Under the pieces are notes generated by a model. It saw only the letters and a list, made by a program, of their open reading frames with translations, ran no database searches and was not told the DNA's origin. Position numbers and translations under genes: made by a program. Below are positions 61,101 through 64,000 of a DNA stretch of 64,000 nt, piece by piece. The stretch is taken from assembly GCA_004565275.1 (NCBI GenBank), contig SDOX01000119.1, positions 98,089-162,088 of the forward strand, given 5' to 3'. Numbering within the stretch: position 1 is the stretch's first letter; each line of letters begins with the position of its first letter. This DNA comes from Nannochloropsis salina CCMP1776. Its lineage: Eukaryota; Sar; Eustigmatophyceae; Eustigmatales; Monodopsidaceae.

Positions 61101-64000
61101 TCGTCCTGCGCGCGTGTGTCCCCATAGACTTGACAATGCCTGTCTCTGTCCCGTTCGACTCTGTGCCCCCGCTGACTTCCCTCCCACAGCATGACCTTCA
61201 TGATGGACAGGATCTTGGGGAAGAAGACGGGAACCCGGACCGGGCCCATCAGCTCCAGCAATAGGCGGAGACATCGCATCGCGATCGCGTTTTTCCGGGG
61301 CGTGCGTTGCTCCCAATCAGCGGGCAAAATGCTTGTGCTCAAAGCGAACAAGAAATAGGAAGCTACGAAATCGGAGAGGTCTTCTGGAGTTTCCCTGCCT
61401 GCTTCCCTGCCTTGCTGACCATTGGTTTGCACCGACCGCTGCTTTCCCGCCGCTTCCTCGCCCTTCTCCTCCCCCCCGTCCACGAGCAACATCCCCTGCC
61501 GCTTTGTGCACATCAAAATATCCAGTGCCCGATGAGCGCGCGCTGCCCGCTCCGTCTCCCCTCTTTCCTCCGCCTCTCCCCACTCCCAAATGAGCTCACA
61601 GAAGATGCTTTGATCGTGCAGGCCCATCAACTCCCCCATGCCTCCGTACCCCTCCGGCATGCGCTCCATCAAGAAAGGGAGCTTAGAAGCGTCTTCCACC
61701 AAGAGACGAGGAACCACCATGGGGGCGAGCTTCGTCAGCATTCGCTCTACGGCCGTGCTCTCCTCTCTCCCCGGCTTCCTCCCTCCCCCATTGCAAGCCA
61801 ACGTCGGCTCCACATACCTCTCCCATGCCTTAGCCAAGCGGACCACGTCCTCTTGATTCTCATCTTGGACCACGGCGGCGATAGCATACTTCAAGGAGAG
61901 CTCCAAAAAGACTTTTGGCGACCCCTCGTCCGTCAACACCTCCCGCACGAATGCCTCCACCATCCCGCGTCGGACCAGGGTACGCAAAAGCAAAGGCAAG
62001 ACTTCGTCGGCGTCCCGGGCCATCGCCTCCTCCATTACGTACTTTCCCTGTCGCGCCACGCGCACCAATTGTTCGTACGCAAAGCTGTTGCAAATCATGC
62101 CTGGACAGGTCCAGACCTCCACCAGCCGCAGTACCACCCACAAGTACACGCTTTCAAAGCCCTTCTCGACGGGAGTACGCACGGCAAGCGCGCCCATAGC
62201 TTGCAGCAACGTTCCAAACACAAGGGGGGCCTCGCGGCTGTCGCTTTCCAAAGATTTTTGCCGGCTGCGAATGGCGGACTTGAAACGATTCACCAAACCC
62301 CTGATCGCCCACTCACACGGCATGTCGGCAAGATCTTCCAGAGGCTCATCTTCGTGTCCCCCTTCAACATGAACTCCAGCCACTTCCCCTTTGCTCCGCG
62401 TCGCCCTGGTCGGTTTGGACGCAATTGCAGAGGACCCACCAGTGCCATTGCTCTCTCGCCCTCTTCCCGCCATTCTCTTCAAATCCTCCTTCACCATCAG
62501 TCGGGCTAGCTTCCCTTGTTGCACCAAGAACCCGATAGACCGCTCCGCCACTGCCTCCCTAACCACACCCTCCCCATCCCCCAGCAGATCCCAGAGTGTG
62601 TGGCATAGGGCCTGAGCCGAGACTCTGAGGGGAAGCGTGTAAAGGACGTGGGCAGGTGTCATGACGAGAAGATGAAAGAGAGATCGGACGGTGGGAAGGC
62701 GCACGGACGCGGGTAGGCTGCCGTCGAGCAAAGACGAGAAAGGGAGAGCTAATGTAACGATCAGGTCGAAGTGGGGCGCGAGACAGACAGGGAGAATGCT
62801 CAGGTCCTCCGAATCTGAGAGACAGGATTCGAGGGACGACGGAATGAGTCGAACGCGTGGGTGCGTCGGTGGATGGAGGCATTTCCTGGATCGTACAGCA
62901 ACAAGCCGACCCCCCTCAGGTTTTTCTTCCTCGCCTCCGGTCGGATTTCGCACATCCAGGAGAAGAAGGACCATGTGAAGGAACCGGGCGAGGGCCGGGA
63001 GTGCGGGGTCGGAGGGATCCGTCCCAGAAGACAAGTCTTGGGGACGGCGCCAAAGATGCAGGAGTCGGAGCCCCACGGCCAAGCAACCCGCCACCAGGAG
63101 GGAGCAACGGGCGGCCGGGGAGATGACGCTCTCCTGGGTCCCTCCTTCGCTTTCCTCCTTGCCCACCGTGCCCTCTCCCCCCGGTTCTGCCCCCTCCTCC
63201 CCCGTCGCATTCACCCACCAGTTGGCGACCACCCCCTCCAGGCACAGGGGCAGAAAGCGCAAGATTGCCACGCGCACGGGCCGCTCCGCTTTCTCCTTGG
63301 CGGCGACCATCAGCTGCAGAAGACGGTTCACCGCCCACTGGCCCCGTAGGACCTCCAACACGGCCTCGAGGCTCTGCCTCTCCTTGACGGCGAACCCTAC
63401 CCACTCGCCCAACGCCTTCTCTTCTTGACTGCTGCCCCCCGCCCTAAGTCCACGCCCCCCGCGTTGACTCCTCCCGGAAGGCGGCAAGGTGGCAGGCAAG
63501 GCCGCGGACGGGCCTGCGAAAAGAGGTCCCGCCGTAGAGACGAGGAGGACCATCTTGTCCAGGCATCCCAATCGCTGCGCCTGCGCCAAGCATGGCACAT
63601 TCGTGCCCATTAAGCCGTCCTGCAGCAAGTCCTCGCCGGTTTGCTGTCCCGCTTCGTCGCCCGTGAGCACCTGTCCGCCTCCCTTCGCCCCTCCCTCCAC
63701 CCTCTCCTGGAGCATGGCTTTGACGTACCCGGGTCTTTGCAGGCACTCGAGGACTTTGTGGACCGAGCACGACAAGGCAGCCAGCATAGGTGTCCAATCT
63801 GAGCATGTTTCCGCATATTCTCCTCCGTCTCTTTCCCTCCTTTGCCCCATCCACGTCCCCTCCCACGACCTTTCCCGCCCCTCGACCCCATGGTCGCCCC
63901 AATCGCAACCTCGACAGCCCTGAGGAATAGCATCCACACAGGTCAGAGCCAGGTTGAGGCCCGCGTGGAGGAGGACAAAGGACAAGGCCGCTTCATTTTC
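55117..64000 (-). CDS. ATR: ATR checkpoint kinase (PIKK), 5' part beyond the window
   Basis: DNA-damage and replication-stress kinase of the nucleus. Three exons are visible: 60509-64000 (open to the edge), 60055-60356 and 55117-59893. They join in phase (0, then 2) to at least 2856 residues. HEAT-like repeats fill the first exon. The UME signature is split over the next (CACLGELGAIDPARVSIS), followed by FPYAVQELLHLL. The FAT region occupies the front half of the last exon. The kinase has RLRTYAVVCLNEECGLMEW, catalytic GLGDRHGENILID and the metal-binding VHVDFDCLFDKG. The FATC end is GQVQKLIQEATALENLARMY followed by IGWQSWM. A poly-Gly run precedes the kinase, and a CAG-encoded Gln run separates the kinase from FATC. 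CLFDKG and the FATC sequence favour ATR over TOR, SMG1 or ATM. Confidence 0.92.
55241..55268. repeat. (CAG/CTG)n trinucleotide repeat in ATR coding region
   Basis: About nine CTG units on the plus strand, read as CAG in the gene. They encode eight consecutive glutamines just before the FATC domain. Confidence 0.9.

Noticed and set aside
61307-62509. 400-codon open frame on the plus strand
   Set aside because: Antisense to the HEAT-repeat exon of ATR; its product is Leu/His/Pro-rich and matches no family, whereas the minus strand is clearly coding.

Overview
The window is nuclear DNA of a eukaryote with compact, GC-rich, intron-poor genes: about 19 recognisable protein genes in 64 kb, with spliceosomal GT-AG introns of roughly 95-350 bp (the shortest predicted is 95 bp). 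Gene content (CRC-domain protein, cohesin SMC3, ATR, alpha-actinin, TTLL6-type ligase, DZIP1-like protein, plant/cyanobacteria-like lipase, DUF819 protein), the CCCT/GGGA microsatellites in introns and the gene density suggest a stramenopile alga of the eustigmatophyte type (Nannochloropsis/Microchloropsis-like). That assignment is an inference; no marker gene in the window proves it. I saw no tRNA, rRNA, CRISPR or virus-like element.

Layout. 0-2.2 kb: class II lysyl-tRNA synthetase (minus, partial, one expected exon absent). 3.3-5.1 kb: CRC/LIN54-type DNA-binding protein (plus). 5.9-6.5 kb: TRAPPC2L (plus). 6.7-10.4 kb: NCA2/DGS1-family mitochondrial membrane protein (minus, 3 exons), divergent from a DZIP1-like protein (10.7-13.1 kb, plus). 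13.5-16.1 kb: apoptosis-inducing-factor-like oxidoreductase (plus), convergent with a TTLL6-type tubulin ligase (16.2-18.7 kb, minus). 19.7-24.4 kb: SMC3 (minus, 5 exons). 24.4-27.2 kb: gene-poor, with two hairpin-forming inverted repeats. 27.2-28.5 kb: LEA-2/WHy membrane protein (minus, 3 exons), divergent from an alpha/beta-hydrolase (29.3-30.6 kb, plus, 3 exons). 30.6-35.5 kb: gene-poor, with one likely small mitochondrial protein gene (32.1-32.6 kb). 35.5-38.9 kb: alpha-actinin (plus, 3 exons). 39.8-42.9 kb: unrecognised 949-residue protein with an SH2-like domain (minus). 43.9-46.9 kb: ankyrin-repeat protein with signal peptide and a C-terminal KVEL (minus), divergent from a carboxypeptidase Q-like M28 peptidase (47.5-49.1 kb, plus). 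49.2-50.1 kb: gamma-glutamylcyclotransferase-fold protein (minus), divergent from a membrane protein with a degenerate RING (50.4-52.7 kb, plus). 53.0-54.6 kb: DUF819 membrane protein (minus). 55.1 kb to the right edge: ATR kinase (minus, 5' part outside).

The genes are unrelated housekeeping and accessory functions rather than an operon-like cluster. Loose themes are chromosome maintenance (SMC3, ATR, CRC protein), cytoskeleton/centriole (TTLL6-like, DZIP1-like, alpha-actinin) and mitochondria (AIF-like, NCA2, small presequence protein). The most novel items are the SH2-like protein, with an order resembling STAT/Cbl linker-SH2 modules; the apparently ER-directed ankyrin protein; the DZIP1-domain plus ubiquitin-like fusion; and the two foldback elements.
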